From DASZQL01 sp964391865 (GTDB taxonomy: Bacteria; Planctomycetota; Phycisphaerae; Phycisphaerales; UBA1924), in assembly GCA_964391865.1 (NCBI GenBank), contig CAYMNQ010000001.1, positions 186,001-250,000 of the forward strand: 64,000 bases of DNA, read 5' to 3'. Below are positions 26,684-36,636 of the stretch, one piece after another. How positions within the stretch are numbered: position 1 is the stretch's first letter; the number at the start of each line of letters is the position of its first letter. The notes under the pieces were generated by a model. The model was not told the origin of the DNA and made no database searches. It saw nothing but the letters and a program-made list of their open reading frames with translations. The position numbers were made by a program, and so were the translations under genes.

Positions 26684-28228
26684 ATGAGCATGAAATTCCT
26701 GAAAACCCTGCCGGTGGCCGCGACTGTCGCGGCGCTGATCGCCGGCTCCGCGTTCGGCGGCGCGGCGGCGGACCTGCCCGCGCGCCCAGAGACCATCAAT
26801 TTCAACCCTCTGCGCTTCGACCCGCCCAGCTCGGCGGACTACCGGCACAAGCTGTCCAACGGCGTGACGGTGTACATGATTCAGAGCAAGGAGTTCCCGC
26901 TCCTCAACGTCACCTTCAGCTTCAAGGGCGGCGCGTACCTCGAGCCCGCCGAGAAGGTCGGGCTGGCCGGCATGACCGGCGCGATGATGCGCCGCGGCGG
27001 CACGACCAGCATCAAGGCGCAGGACCTCGACGAGAAGTTCGACTTCCTCGCCGCCACAGCGGGCACGTTCAGCGGCACGACGACGAGCGGCGCGAGCCTC
27101 AACTGCCTGAAGCGCAACTTCGATGACGCCTTCGCGCTGTTCATCGACATGGTCCGGAACCCCGGCTTCCAGGCCGACAAGGTGCAGATCTATCGCGATG
27201 AACAGCTCGAGAACATGAAGCAGCGGAATGACAACGCCGACGCGATCGTCGGTCGCGAAGGGCGTGCGCTGCTGTGGGGCCGCGACCACTTCGAGGCCCG
27301 CGTGAGCACAAAGGCGACGCTCGAAGCGATCACCATCGACGACATGAAGGCGTTCCACGCCCGCATCTTCAACCCCGGCAACCTCATCATCGGCGTGACG
27401 GGTGACTTCGAGACTTCGGAGATGCTCAGCAAGCTCGAGACCGCGCTCAGCGGCTGGGCCTCCACCGGCGAGACGATCCCCGACCCGCCCGATACCACCT
27501 TCAAGCCCGAGCCGGGCCTCTACCACGTCGAGAAGGACATCCCGCAGGGCAAGGTCGTCATCAACAAGCGCGGCCTGAAGCGCGACGATCCCGACCAGCC
27601 GAAGGTCGAAGTGATGAACGAGATCCTCGGCGGCGGCGGGTTCACCTCGCGCCTCATGAAGCGCATCCGCTCCGACGAGGGGCTCACCTACGGCGTCGGC
27701 TCCGGCTTCGGCAACCGCGTCTACTACCCCGGCTCGTTCCAGGTCAGCACCTTCTCAAAGAACCGCACCGTCGCGCTGACGACCCGCATGGTCTTCGAGG
27801 AAGTCCAGAAGATCATGAACGAGCCGGCCACCGAGCAGGAGCTCGAAACCGCGAAGAACGCGATCATCGAGACGTTCCCGCGCACCTTCGAGAACAAGGG
27901 CGCGACCGTCGGCGTCTTCATCGACGACCAGTGGACCAAGCGCGATCCGAACTACTGGAAGAACTACCGCGACACCATCAAGAAGGTCACGCTCGCCGAT
28001 GTGCAGGACGCGGCGAAGAAGTACCTCAATCCCGAAGAGATGAGCGTGCTGATCGTCGGCAAGTGGGCCGAGATCTGCAACGGCGACCCGACCGAGGAAC
28101 GCGCGACGCACAAGGCGTCGATGGACGACATCAAAGGCGGCAAGGTGAAGCACCTCCCGCTGCGCGACCCGCTGACGATGGAACCCCTGCCGGAGAAACC
28201 GGCGGAGGGTGCGAGCGCCGGCAACTGA
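26684..28228 (+). CDS. Exported M16-family protein lacking the zinc motif (partner subunit)
   Basis: The 514-residue product has a signal sequence (MSMKFLKTLPVAATVAALIAGSAFG) and two M16 halves. Where HxxEH is expected it reads LAGMTGAMMRRGG, so zinc cannot bind in the normal way. The C-terminal half keeps the substrate-binding type block GGGGFTSRLMKRIRSDEGLTYGVGSGF (R...Y pair). This is the usual picture of the catalytically dead partner of a heterodimeric M16 peptidase. It lies 75 bp behind the active gene and is followed by a strong terminator. Confidence 0.88.
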   Translation: MSMKFLKTLPVAATVAALIAGSAFGGAAADLPARPETINFNPLRFDPPSSADYRHKLSNGVTVYMIQSKEFPLLNVTFSFKGGAYLEPAEKVGLAGMTGAMMRRGGTTSIKAQDLDEKFDFLAATAGTFSGTTTSGASLNCLKRNFDDAFALFIDMVRNPGFQADKVQIYRDEQLENMKQRNDNADAIVGREGRALLWGRDHFEARVSTKATLEAITIDDMKAFHARIFNPGNLIIGVTGDFETSEMLSKLETALSGWASTGETIPDPPDTTFKPEPGLYHVEKDIPQGKVVINKRGLKRDDPDQPKVEVMNEILGGGGFTSRLMKRIRSDEGLTYGVGSGFGNRVYYPGSFQVSTFSKNRTVALTTRMVFEEVQKIMNEPATEQELETAKNAIIETFPRTFENKGATVGVFIDDQWTKRDPNYWKNYRDTIKKVTLADVQDAAKKYLNPEEMSVLIVGKWAEICNGDPTEERATHKASMDDIKGGKVKHLPLRDPLTMEPLPEKPAEGASAGN

Positions 28229-28254
28229 TCGCGGGTTTGATCAAGTGACTTCGA

Positions 28255-28287
28255 AGAGCGGCCCTTCGCGGGGCCGCTCTTTCTTTC
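28255..28287 (+). terminator. Rho-independent terminator of the M16 operon
   Basis: AGAGCGGCCC-TTCGCG-GGGCCGCTCT forms a near-perfect GC-rich stem and is followed by TTCTTTCT. It sits 27 bp after the second M16 gene. Confidence 0.85.
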
Positions 28288-28356
28288 TGGCATCGCGCGT
28301 GATCGCCGAAAGCCGCGTACATGCCCTCCTGTCGCAGCCGCTACACTCCCGCGCAG

Positions 28357-29724
28357 ATGGCACCAAACGATTCATCGCCGCGATTCACGATCTTTGGCGC
28401 TGGCCTTGCCGGCTCCCTGATGGCGGTGTTCCTGGCGAAGCGTGGATACACGGTTGACCTGTACGAACGCCGCCCGGACCCGCGGCTCGCGACGGTCGAG
28501 CGCGGGCGGTCGATCAACCTCGCGCTCTCCGTGCGCGGCATCCAGGCGCTCCGGCAGGTCGAGCTCGCCGACGAAGTGCTCGCCACCGCGATCCCGATGC
28601 GCGGCAGGATGATCCACGGGCGCGACGGCACACTCGCGTACCAGCAATACTCGAAAGACGGCACGCAGGCGATCAACTCCGTCTCTCGCGGCGGGCTGAA
28701 TGTCACTCTCATCAACGCCGCGGCGCGGTTCCCCAATATCCGCATCCACTTCGGCAAGCGCTGCCAGTCGTTGGATTTCGAAACGAACCGCGCGGAGGTG
28801 CTGGACCTCGCGAGCGGCGTGACCGAGTGGGTGCAGTGCTCGGGGCACATCATCGCCGCGGACGGGGCGTACTCGGGCGTGCGTACGTCGATGCAGAAGC
28901 GCGAGCACTTCCAGTACTCGCAGGAGTATCTCGCGCACGGGTACAAGGAACTGACGATCCCGGCGCGCGCTGCTGGTGGTTCCGGGGGTTGGGCGATCGA
29001 GAAGCACGCGCTGCACATCTGGCCGCGCGGGACGTACATGATGATCGCGCTGCCGAATCAGGATGGATCGTTCACGTGCACGCTGTTCTGGCCCTACAAG
29101 GGGCCGCACAGCTTCGAGGCGCTGAAGAGTGAGCGAGACATCCTGGAGTTCTTCCGCGCGGAGTTCCCGGATTCGCTGCCGCTGATCCCCGATCTGGTGC
29201 GGGATTTCCAGCAGAACCCGACGGGGTCGCTGGTGACGGTGCGGTGCTTCCCGTGGTCGGTGGGTGATCGCGCGGTGCTGGTGGGCGACGCGGCGCACGC
29301 GATCGTGCCGTTCTTCGGTCAGGGGATGAACGCGAGCTTCGAGGACTGCGCGGAACTCGCGCGGTGCATCGACGAGTCGCCCCGCGATATCGGCGAGGCG
29401 TTCCGCGCGTACGAGACGCGGCGGAAGCCGAACGCGGACGCGATCGCGGATCTGGCGCTGGCCAACTTCATCGAAATGCGCGACAAGGTGGCGTCGCCCA
29501 TGTTCCGCGCGAAGAAGCACGCGGAGCACGCGCTCGAACGGTGGTTCCCCGGCGCGTACAAATCGCTGTACGAGATGGTGAGTTTCTCGACCACGCCGTA
29601 TGCGGAAGCGCAGGAGATCGCGCGTCGGCAGGGCGCGTTCGTGCGTCGGCTGGCGCTCGCGCTGGGCGTGCTGCTGATCACGATCGGGAGTGGTGTTGCG
29701 GCTTGGATGCTGGGCACTCGCTGA
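28357..29724 (+). CDS. kmo: Kynurenine 3-monooxygenase
   Basis: The 455-residue product is a class A flavin monooxygenase. It has the FAD-binding FTIFGAGLAGSLMAVFLAKRGYTVDLYERR, the RSINLALSVRGIQALRQ segment typical of kynurenine hydroxylases, GHIIAADGAYSGVR, and the second FAD motif VLVGDAAHAIVPFFGQGMNASFEDC. It converts kynurenine to 3-hydroxykynurenine in tryptophan degradation or NAD synthesis. The protein ends with a hydrophobic helix (RLALALGVLLITIGSGVAAWML), a C-terminal membrane anchor as in the mitochondrial enzyme. No other kynurenine-pathway gene is in the window. The frame opens 36 bp earlier but the ATG at 28357 matches the family. Confidence 0.9.
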   Translation: MAPNDSSPRFTIFGAGLAGSLMAVFLAKRGYTVDLYERRPDPRLATVERGRSINLALSVRGIQALRQVELADEVLATAIPMRGRMIHGRDGTLAYQQYSKDGTQAINSVSRGGLNVTLINAAARFPNIRIHFGKRCQSLDFETNRAEVLDLASGVTEWVQCSGHIIAADGAYSGVRTSMQKREHFQYSQEYLAHGYKELTIPARAAGGSGGWAIEKHALHIWPRGTYMMIALPNQDGSFTCTLFWPYKGPHSFEALKSERDILEFFRAEFPDSLPLIPDLVRDFQQNPTGSLVTVRCFPWSVGDRAVLVGDAAHAIVPFFGQGMNASFEDCAELARCIDESPRDIGEAFRAYETRRKPNADAIADLALANFIEMRDKVASPMFRAKKHAEHALERWFPGAYKSLYEMVSFSTTPYAEAQEIARRQGAFVRRLALALGVLLITIGSGVAAWMLGTR

Positions 29725-29733
29725 GTCGCTGGT

Positions 29734-29770
29734 GTCCCTCTCCCCTACCCTCTCCCAGAAGGAGAGGGAG
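29734..29770. repeat. Dispersed purine/pyrimidine palindrome, copy 4 (between kmo and the ABC permease gene)
   Basis: GTCCCTCTCCCCTACCCTCT then CCCAGAAGGAGAGGGAG is the intergenic copy of the CCCTCTCCC/GGGAGAGGG element. It lies between two converging genes and ends next to the permease stop codon, so it may also help end transcription. Confidence 0.7.
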
Positions 29771-30915
29771 TTAGAAATCTCGGCGTGCGAAGATCCAGCA
29801 GGCGATGCCGAGGACCATGGCTTCGAAGCCGAGGCTGGTGCCGAGGATCCACCAAGCGGGGCGTTCGTCCATGACCTGCTGCTGCCGATCCGCGAACTCG
29901 CGGATCGAGACGGGGAACTTCGGGCGGCCCATTGGCGAGTCGCGCATATCTCGGTCGTCGTCCTCGCCGCGCGGCAGGTCGGCGGTCTTCACGAGTATGC
30001 GGCGGAGAAGCTCGGTCGAATCCGACGTTTTGGGAAGCACGGTCTTCGCCGCGAATACGTAACGATGCCAGCGGCGCGCGTTCTCTCGGCTGAGCGTCAA
30101 TTCCGCGAGATCGCGGTCCACGCGTGCGCGATCGTCCAGCAGCTTCGACACGGCGCGGTCCGGTGGTTCCGGAGAAGACTCGTCGGCGGGCGCGGCCGGG
30201 TCGATGCCGCGATCGGCGAGCTGCTTGCTGAGTGAGTCAAGGCGCTTCTGACCCGACTCAACCTCTAGCTCGCGTTGGATGCGCCAGGTGAGCATGAACG
30301 ACTCGGTCGCGTGAACGCTGAACAGAGCGAGCCAGAAGATGCCGGTCAGGATCATCGCGGCGAGCGTGGATCGCGTGAGCATGCCAACGAGGGCGCAGAC
30401 GCAGTGGAGGAACGAGAAGATCAGCACCACGAACGGGACGGCGAGGAACAGCCCCAGTTCCCACACGCCGCCGCGGAGCCCGATCACCATGAACGCGGCG
30501 GCGCAGAACACGGCGGACTGGATCGCAACGAAGAGCAGCCCGACGGCGTACTTCGTCAAGAACAAGCGAAGCCGCGAGATTGGCTTGCTGAGCATCAACT
30601 CGATCGATCCGCTCGACACGAAGTCGGGGATGATCGAAGCGGTCGAGAGGATCGCGAGAATCGTGGCGCCCCACGTAAGCCACACGGACACTCCGAGGAC
30701 CATGAACATCATCTTGTAGAACGCGGCAGGCTTGAAGATGGTGCTGTTGAAGAAGGCGGCCTCCACATCCCAGAACAACAGCGTCAACCCCGTCGGCGTG
30801 AGGCCCACGGCACCGAAAGTAGCCGCGACGATGCACGAGATGAACAGCCCGAGCCAGAATAGCTTTCGTGAACTCAGCTCGCGGTACGCGTCGATGAGGA
30901 TGGCCCAGGTCTGCA

Positions 30916-30916
<1 letters not shown>
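29771..30916 (-). CDS. ABC-2 type transporter permease
   Basis: The 381-residue product has five membrane helices in the first 215 residues (for example LFWLGLFISCIVAATFGAVGL, LTWGATILAILSTASIIPDF, LGLFLAVPFVVLIFSFLHC). A charged extracytoplasmic loop of about 130 residues follows, then a final helix (WILGTSLGFEAMVLGIACWIF) and the ARRDF end. SIELMLSKPISRLRLFLTKY is the coupling segment common in ABC-2 exporters. The start overlaps the stop of the ATPase gene by 1 bp (TGATG), so the two form an exporter of unknown substrate. Confidence 0.85.
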
Positions 30917-31995
<1,079 letters not shown>

Positions 31996-32020
31996 CGGCG
32001 TCTTGCCTCCATTGGAAGAA

Positions 32021-32056
32021 GATTCACCGCAGAGACACAGAGAGCGCGGAGGGAAG
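32021..32056 (-). repeat. CTCTGCGGTGA-type repeat upstream of the ABC ATPase gene
   Basis: On the minus strand it reads CCTCCGCGCTCTCTGTGTCT then CTGCGGTGAATC, ending about 26 bp before the ATPase start codon. It is the same family and orientation relative to its gene as the copies at 12261-12290, 49708-49745 and 57244-57279. Confidence 0.75.
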
Positions 32057-32237
32057 ACGAGGAGACCATTGAATAGGACCGTCTTTGGGGCATGCCTCTG
32101 AGTTGTTCGGACTGGGGACTCTTTGGTTGCACGGCGGGGATCGTACTGTGTATTTCGCTCGTTTGTGATTGAGCCCGCCGAGTTGGCACGGGCGTGATTT
32201 CCACTCGCTCGGCGCTTCGCGTTACGATCATCACTCG

Positions 32238-34442
32238 ATGATCCCGACGACCCGTGAATTCGTGGAGGAACTCCGGCGGCGGGGGGAACTGTCGCGCATC
32301 ACCGCGCGGGTGTCGCCCGTGCTGGAGATCGCGGAGATCGCCGACCGGGTGAGCAAGTCCGCCGCCCCGGTGATGCCCAGCGAGTCGGCGCGGCGGAATG
32401 ACCCTCGGTTCCACCACCTCGGCGGCTCGGCGCTGTTGTTCGAGAATGTCGCGCTGCCCGACGGCGGCGGGGCGAGCGAGTTCCCCGTGCTCATCAACGC
32501 GTGGGGATCGTATTCGCGGATGGAACTGGCGCTCGGCTGCGCGCCCCCTGGCGGTGGATTCGAGGCGATCGCGGCGCGGATCGGGGAGTTGGTGAAGCCG
32601 CAGCCGCCGAGGTCGATCGGTGAGGCGATCGAGAAGCTCAAGCTGGTCGCGCCGCTGCTGCGCGTGCCGCCGCGGCGCGTGCGCGGTGACGGGGGGTGTC
32701 AAGAGGTCGTGGTCAAGGGTGGTCGCGTTGATCTGCGGCGGCTGCCGATCATCAAGTGCTGGCCGATGGACGGCGATTTCGCGGCGCTGGGGTACCCGGC
32801 GGATGTGAATGATGGCGTGCCGGGGGTGGCGCCGCGCGACGAGTCCTTCACGCATGGGCGCTACATCACGCTCGGCGGGATTCATACGGTCCACGCACGC
32901 GACCGTGATGTTGAGAAGCCGTCGTCGCACAACATCGGCATGTACCGCGTTCAGATGCTCGGACCGCGCACGATGGCGATGCACTGGCACATGCATCACG
33001 ACGGTGCTTCGCACTGGCGCTCGTGGAAGAAGCTGGGGAAGCCGATGCCGGTGGCAATCGCGCTGGGCGGCGAAAGCGTGATGCCGTACGCCGCGACGTG
33101 CCCGCTGCCGCCCGGCATCAGCGAGTTATTGATGGCGGGGTTCCTGAACGGGCACGGCATCCCGATGTGCCGCGCGAAAACGGTGCCGCTGTGGGTGCCG
33201 GCGAATGCGGAGATTGTCATCGAGGGTTTTGTGCGGAGCGAGGCGGGCGGGATCGGGTGGGAGCCGAGATCGAGCTTGAAGCTTGAAGCTCGGGGCTTGA
33301 AGCCGGAGGAGGAGCCGCTTGGGCCCGGTGCTGTTTTTGAAGGGCCGTTCGGCGATCACACCGGGTTTTACTCGTTGCCGGATCGGTACCCGCTGCTTGA
33401 AGTAACGGCGATCACGCATCGGCGTGGGGCGATCTATCCCACGACGATCGTGGGCCTGCCGCCGCAGGAGGATTACTACCTGGGGAAGGCGACCGAGCGG
33501 GTGATGCTGCCGCTGCTGAAGACAATTGTGCATGACATTGAGGACTATGACCTGCCGCTGTTCGGCGCGTTCCACAACAGCGCGTTCATCCGCATCGGCA
33601 AGCAGTACCCGCTGCAGGCGCGGCGGGTGATGCACGCGGTGTGGGGCGCGGGGCAAATGAGCTGGACGAAGTCGGTCGCGGTGGTGGATGACGATGTCGA
33701 TGTGCACGACACGCTGGCGGTGCTGCGCGCGATCGGCGAGCACTGTGTGCCGGCGCGCGACACGGAACTGGTGCGCGGGCCGGTGGATATTCTCGATCAC
33801 GCATCGCCCTTCCTCGGCGCGGGGGCGAAGATTGGGCTGGACGCGACGCGGAAGATGGGTGACGCCGAGACGCACTACCACGTCGAGGGAGTCGCGGCGG
33901 AGGCGTGCGCCGCCGGGCCGATCGGCGCGGTGCTGGGTTTGTCGGCGCGCGCGGCGGAGGCGCGGATCAGCGCGATTGCCGGCGTGATGGGGGCCCGCAT
34001 CCCGGAGAAACTCGGCGGGTGGTGGTTGCTGGTGCGGCTTGATAAGGAACAGCCGGGCGACGGGATGAAGTTCATCAAGGCACTCGGCGGGCTGGCGGAC
34101 AAGATCGAGGTGCCGAGGTGGACGGTGGTCGTCGGGCCCGACGCGAACATCTCCAGCATCGACGACGTGCTCTTTCACTGGGTGGCGAACATGTCGCCCG
34201 AGCGCGACCGCTTCCTCAGCGTGTGCGGGCGGCGGGTTGCGTTCGACGCGACGCCCAAGATGCCGGGTGATGAGCGGAACGGGTTCCCGGTGCGCGGCTG
34301 GCCTCCGACTCTGAAGATGAGTGAGGACATCCGCGCGCTGGTGAGTCGGCGGTGGAGCGAGTACGGCTTCAGCGAGCGCTCGCCCGGCGAATCGGGGAGT
34401 CTGAACGATGAGACCAGGCTGCATAGCGAGCGGCGGCGATGA
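32238..34442 (+). CDS. ubiD: UbiD-family decarboxylase
   Basis: The 734-residue product belongs to the UbiD family of prenylated-FMN-dependent (de)carboxylases. Conserved blocks include EFVEELRRRGELSRI at the start, INAWGSYSRMELALG, NIGMYRVQMLGPRTMAMHWHMHHDGASHW, GGESVMPYAATCPLPPG and FEGPFGDHTGFYS. YPTTIVGLPPQEDYYLGKATERV and a DDVLFHWVANMSPERD stretch follow. The substrate is unknown; menaquinone/ubiquinone precursors or aromatic acids are possible. It is longer than E. coli UbiD (about 490 residues). Residues 346-358 (KLEARGLKPEEE) are encoded by a dispersed repeat also found inside the aconitase-family gene. Start chosen at MIPTTREF, the family N-terminus. Confidence 0.88.
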   Translation: MIPTTREFVEELRRRGELSRITARVSPVLEIAEIADRVSKSAAPVMPSESARRNDPRFHHLGGSALLFENVALPDGGGASEFPVLINAWGSYSRMELALGCAPPGGGFEAIAARIGELVKPQPPRSIGEAIEKLKLVAPLLRVPPRRVRGDGGCQEVVVKGGRVDLRRLPIIKCWPMDGDFAALGYPADVNDGVPGVAPRDESFTHGRYITLGGIHTVHARDRDVEKPSSHNIGMYRVQMLGPRTMAMHWHMHHDGASHWRSWKKLGKPMPVAIALGGESVMPYAATCPLPPGISELLMAGFLNGHGIPMCRAKTVPLWVPANAEIVIEGFVRSEAGGIGWEPRSSLKLEARGLKPEEEPLGPGAVFEGPFGDHTGFYSLPDRYPLLEVTAITHRRGAIYPTTIVGLPPQEDYYLGKATERVMLPLLKTIVHDIEDYDLPLFGAFHNSAFIRIGKQYPLQARRVMHAVWGAGQMSWTKSVAVVDDDVDVHDTLAVLRAIGEHCVPARDTELVRGPVDILDHASPFLGAGAKIGLDATRKMGDAETHYHVEGVAAEACAAGPIGAVLGLSARAAEARISAIAGVMGARIPEKLGGWWLLVRLDKEQPGDGMKFIKALGGLADKIEVPRWTVVVGPDANISSIDDVLFHWVANMSPERDRFLSVCGRRVAFDATPKMPGDERNGFPVRGWPPTLKMSEDIRALVSRRWSEYGFSERSPGESGSLNDETRLHSERRR
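33273..33309 (+). repeat. AGCTTGAAGC-type repeat inside ubiD
   Basis: AGCTTGAAGCTTGAAGCTCG continuing GGGCTTGAAGCCGGAGG matches about 31 of 37 bases of the reverse complement of 54104-54140. It is translated in frame. Confidence 0.7.
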
Positions 34443-34837
34443 ACGCGGCCCGCAGTTCAACCGGTCCGGTAAAGGACTGGACGCGCGGGCCGGCGAAACA
34501 TCTGGCGGCGGCGATGCTGATCGTCGCCGCCGTGATTGGCGCGGGGTTGTCGCTGGTCGATGGGCGCGCGGCGGTTCGAACGTCAAACGATCTGTCGGCG
34601 GCAAGTGATTCGGCGACAGGCGGCGTGCTCGACCTGAATGCGGCGACGGCGGCGGAGTTGGAGTTACTGCCGCGCATCGGGCCCAAGCTGGCGGCGGCGA
34701 TCGTGGCGGATCGCGCAGCGCGAGGGCCGTTCAAGTCGGTGGATGATCTTGACCGCGTGCCGGGGATCGGCGCGCGGACGGTCGAGCGTTTGCGCGGATG
34801 GGTCGTGGTGCGCGGCGTGAATACGGAAGCTGAGTAG
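34439..34837 (+). CDS. ComEA-like helix-hairpin-helix protein
   Basis: The 132-residue product has an N-terminal membrane segment (LAAAMLIVAAVIGAGLSLV), a short linker and a tandem helix-hairpin-helix domain (LDLNAATAAELELLPRIGPKLAAAIV, then FKSVDDLDRVPGIGARTVERLRG). This is the layout of ComEA-type DNA-binding proteins of natural transformation, here membrane-anchored. ComEA-like proteins also occur outside competence. Its ATG overlaps the ubiD stop by 4 bp. No other competence gene is nearby. Confidence 0.82.
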   Translation: MNAARSSTGPVKDWTRGPAKHLAAAMLIVAAVIGAGLSLVDGRAAVRTSNDLSAASDSATGGVLDLNAATAAELELLPRIGPKLAAAIVADRAARGPFKSVDDLDRVPGIGARTVERLRGWVVVRGVNTEAE

Positions 34838-34848
34838 TTGAGGATTGC

Positions 34849-36465
34849 TCAGCGCACGCCGGCTTTGGTCATCTTTAGCTTGACCACCGCGATGCGGGCC
34901 TCGTCGACGAGTTTCTCCGCCTGGAACGGCTTGAAGAGCACGCACTGGAGCCCTTCCTGGCTGGCGCGGACAATGGAGTGGTGCGGGTCGTAGCCAAAGC
35001 CGGTCATGAGGATCACCGGCAGGTCGGGGTTGAGTTTCTTCGCCGACGCGAAGACCTCGTAGCCGGTGCGGTCGCCGAGGTTGATGTCGGAGAGGACGAG
35101 ATCGAAGCGCTCGGCGCGCGAAGCGGCGGCGTCGAGCCGGTCGATCGCCGCCTGCGCGGAGTGGAGGACGATGACCTCGCAGCCGCGGGAGGTGAGCACG
35201 TCGCGGATCGTCTGCACGACGACCTCGTCGTCGTCGGCGACCAGAATGCGGCTGCCCTTCAGCGCCGGGTCGGTGCGGCCCTTCTCCATCGCTTCTTCGA
35301 CTCCGAGCAGCGAGGGCTGGCCCTTCGTCACGCGGGCCATGCGCTTGCGGATGGACTCGACGTCCTTCACGATCTGCTCGACGTGGCGCGTGGCTTCGGG
35401 GTCGAGCGCGGCCCGTTCCTTCAGCCATTCGGCTTCGACGGCAAGATCGTTCAGCGGCTCGTTGATCTCGCCCTGCACGGTATCGGTCGCCGTCTCGCTG
35501 GTGGTAAAGCGCTCGACGACGAGCAGGTTCAGGATGTGCAGCGCCATGGCGAGGTAGTTGGCGAAGATCTCCGCGAACTCCTCGTCGCGCTTACCAAAGG
35601 CGTTGAGCCGGTCGCTCTCGACGTTGAAGACGCCGATGGTGCGGTCGAACAATCGGAGCGGGACGGTGAGCGAGGAGCCGGCGTGCTCCATGCCGAAGAC
35701 GTAGCGGCGGTCCTTGGTCGCGTCGCGGCAGATGTAGCTTTCGCCCGTGGCCGCAACAAATCCGCTGATGCCGTTGCCATCCTTGGAGGCGTACAGTTCG
35801 ATCGCGGTGGCTTCCGGGGGCAGACCCTTCGACATTGCCAGGTCGAGCTTGTTGGTTTCCGGGTTGAGCAGGCGCACCGCGAAGTGGTCGAAGTTCAGCA
35901 GCTCGTGCGAGAAGCGGATGACCTTGTCCTCGAGCAGCTTCAGCCGGTCGGCGACATGGCGCTCGCGGACTTCCTTCGTTTCGATGTGCACCAGTTCTCG
36001 ACCAGCGCGGATGATCGCGGCGATCTTTTTCTTCGTGTTGCGCTGGCTGGTGACCTCAAGAACCACCGCCGCCACGCGCAGTCCCCCGCCGTTGCCGGCG
36101 ATCGGCGCCACGCGCACTTTGAAGAACCGCTGCCCGTCGGCGCTCGCGACGCGGTAGCTGCGGCGCTTCCACGGGTTTGCGCCGTCGTGATCTCCCCACA
36201 GCTGCGCGAACTGCACGGCGGCGGAGCGCATGATCTCGAGTATCTTCGTGTGAATCTCGGGGCCGAACTGGCGGAAGAGTTCGTTGGACCAGAGCACGCC
36301 GCCCTGCGCATCGCTGAGGCACGCGGCTTCGCCCAGCGCGTCCATCAATCCCGACTCCGTCGCTGAAACGAACGACGCGCCATCACCGGAAGGCTGAGAC
36401 GAATTCGGATTGGCTCGCGGCTCTGACATGCGGCGCTCGGGCTCCGGTCGTTCCATGACCTTCAT
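34849..36465 (-). CDS. PAS-GAF-receiver signalling protein with degenerate kinase helix
   Basis: The 538-residue product has a PAS-like domain (about 40-165), a coiled coil and a GAF domain (about 185-320; FDHFAVRLLNPETNKLDL, GISGFVAATGESYI, SLTVPLRLFDRTIGVFNVES). A helical segment follows, then a receiver domain (about 405-530) with acidic pocket ADDDE, phospho-acceptor LSDINLGD and LFKPFQ lysine. The helical segment reads GEINEPLND, which resembles the HisKA H-box H-E-x-x-x-P-L with the histidine replaced by glycine. No ATPase domain follows. It may receive phosphate from another kinase. ATG codons at 36465, 36456 and 36429 are all possible starts. Confidence 0.8.
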   Translation of the reverse strand: MKVMERPEPERRMSEPRANPNSSQPSGDGASFVSATESGLMDALGEAACLSDAQGGVLWSNELFRQFGPEIHTKILEIMRSAAVQFAQLWGDHDGANPWKRRSYRVASADGQRFFKVRVAPIAGNGGGLRVAAVVLEVTSQRNTKKKIAAIIRAGRELVHIETKEVRERHVADRLKLLEDKVIRFSHELLNFDHFAVRLLNPETNKLDLAMSKGLPPEATAIELYASKDGNGISGFVAATGESYICRDATKDRRYVFGMEHAGSSLTVPLRLFDRTIGVFNVESDRLNAFGKRDEEFAEIFANYLAMALHILNLLVVERFTTSETATDTVQGEINEPLNDLAVEAEWLKERAALDPEATRHVEQIVKDVESIRKRMARVTKGQPSLLGVEEAMEKGRTDPALKGSRILVADDDEVVVQTIRDVLTSRGCEVIVLHSAQAAIDRLDAAASRAERFDLVLSDINLGDRTGYEVFASAKKLNPDLPVILMTGFGYDPHHSIVRASQEGLQCVLFKPFQAEKLVDEARIAVVKLKMTKAGVR

Positions 36466-36636
36466 CGCCCGACCGTACCCTCGATTTGAGTGATTCTAGG
36501 ACTGACCCTTGCCCGGAGTCCGGGCCAACGCACTTTCTCGAACCCTCTTCCCGTCGCAGCGGCACCCACAGATCGGGGCGATGCAACACTTCGACGCCGC
36601 CCGTAGTATGACATCGGCTCGAACACACCTCTGCCT

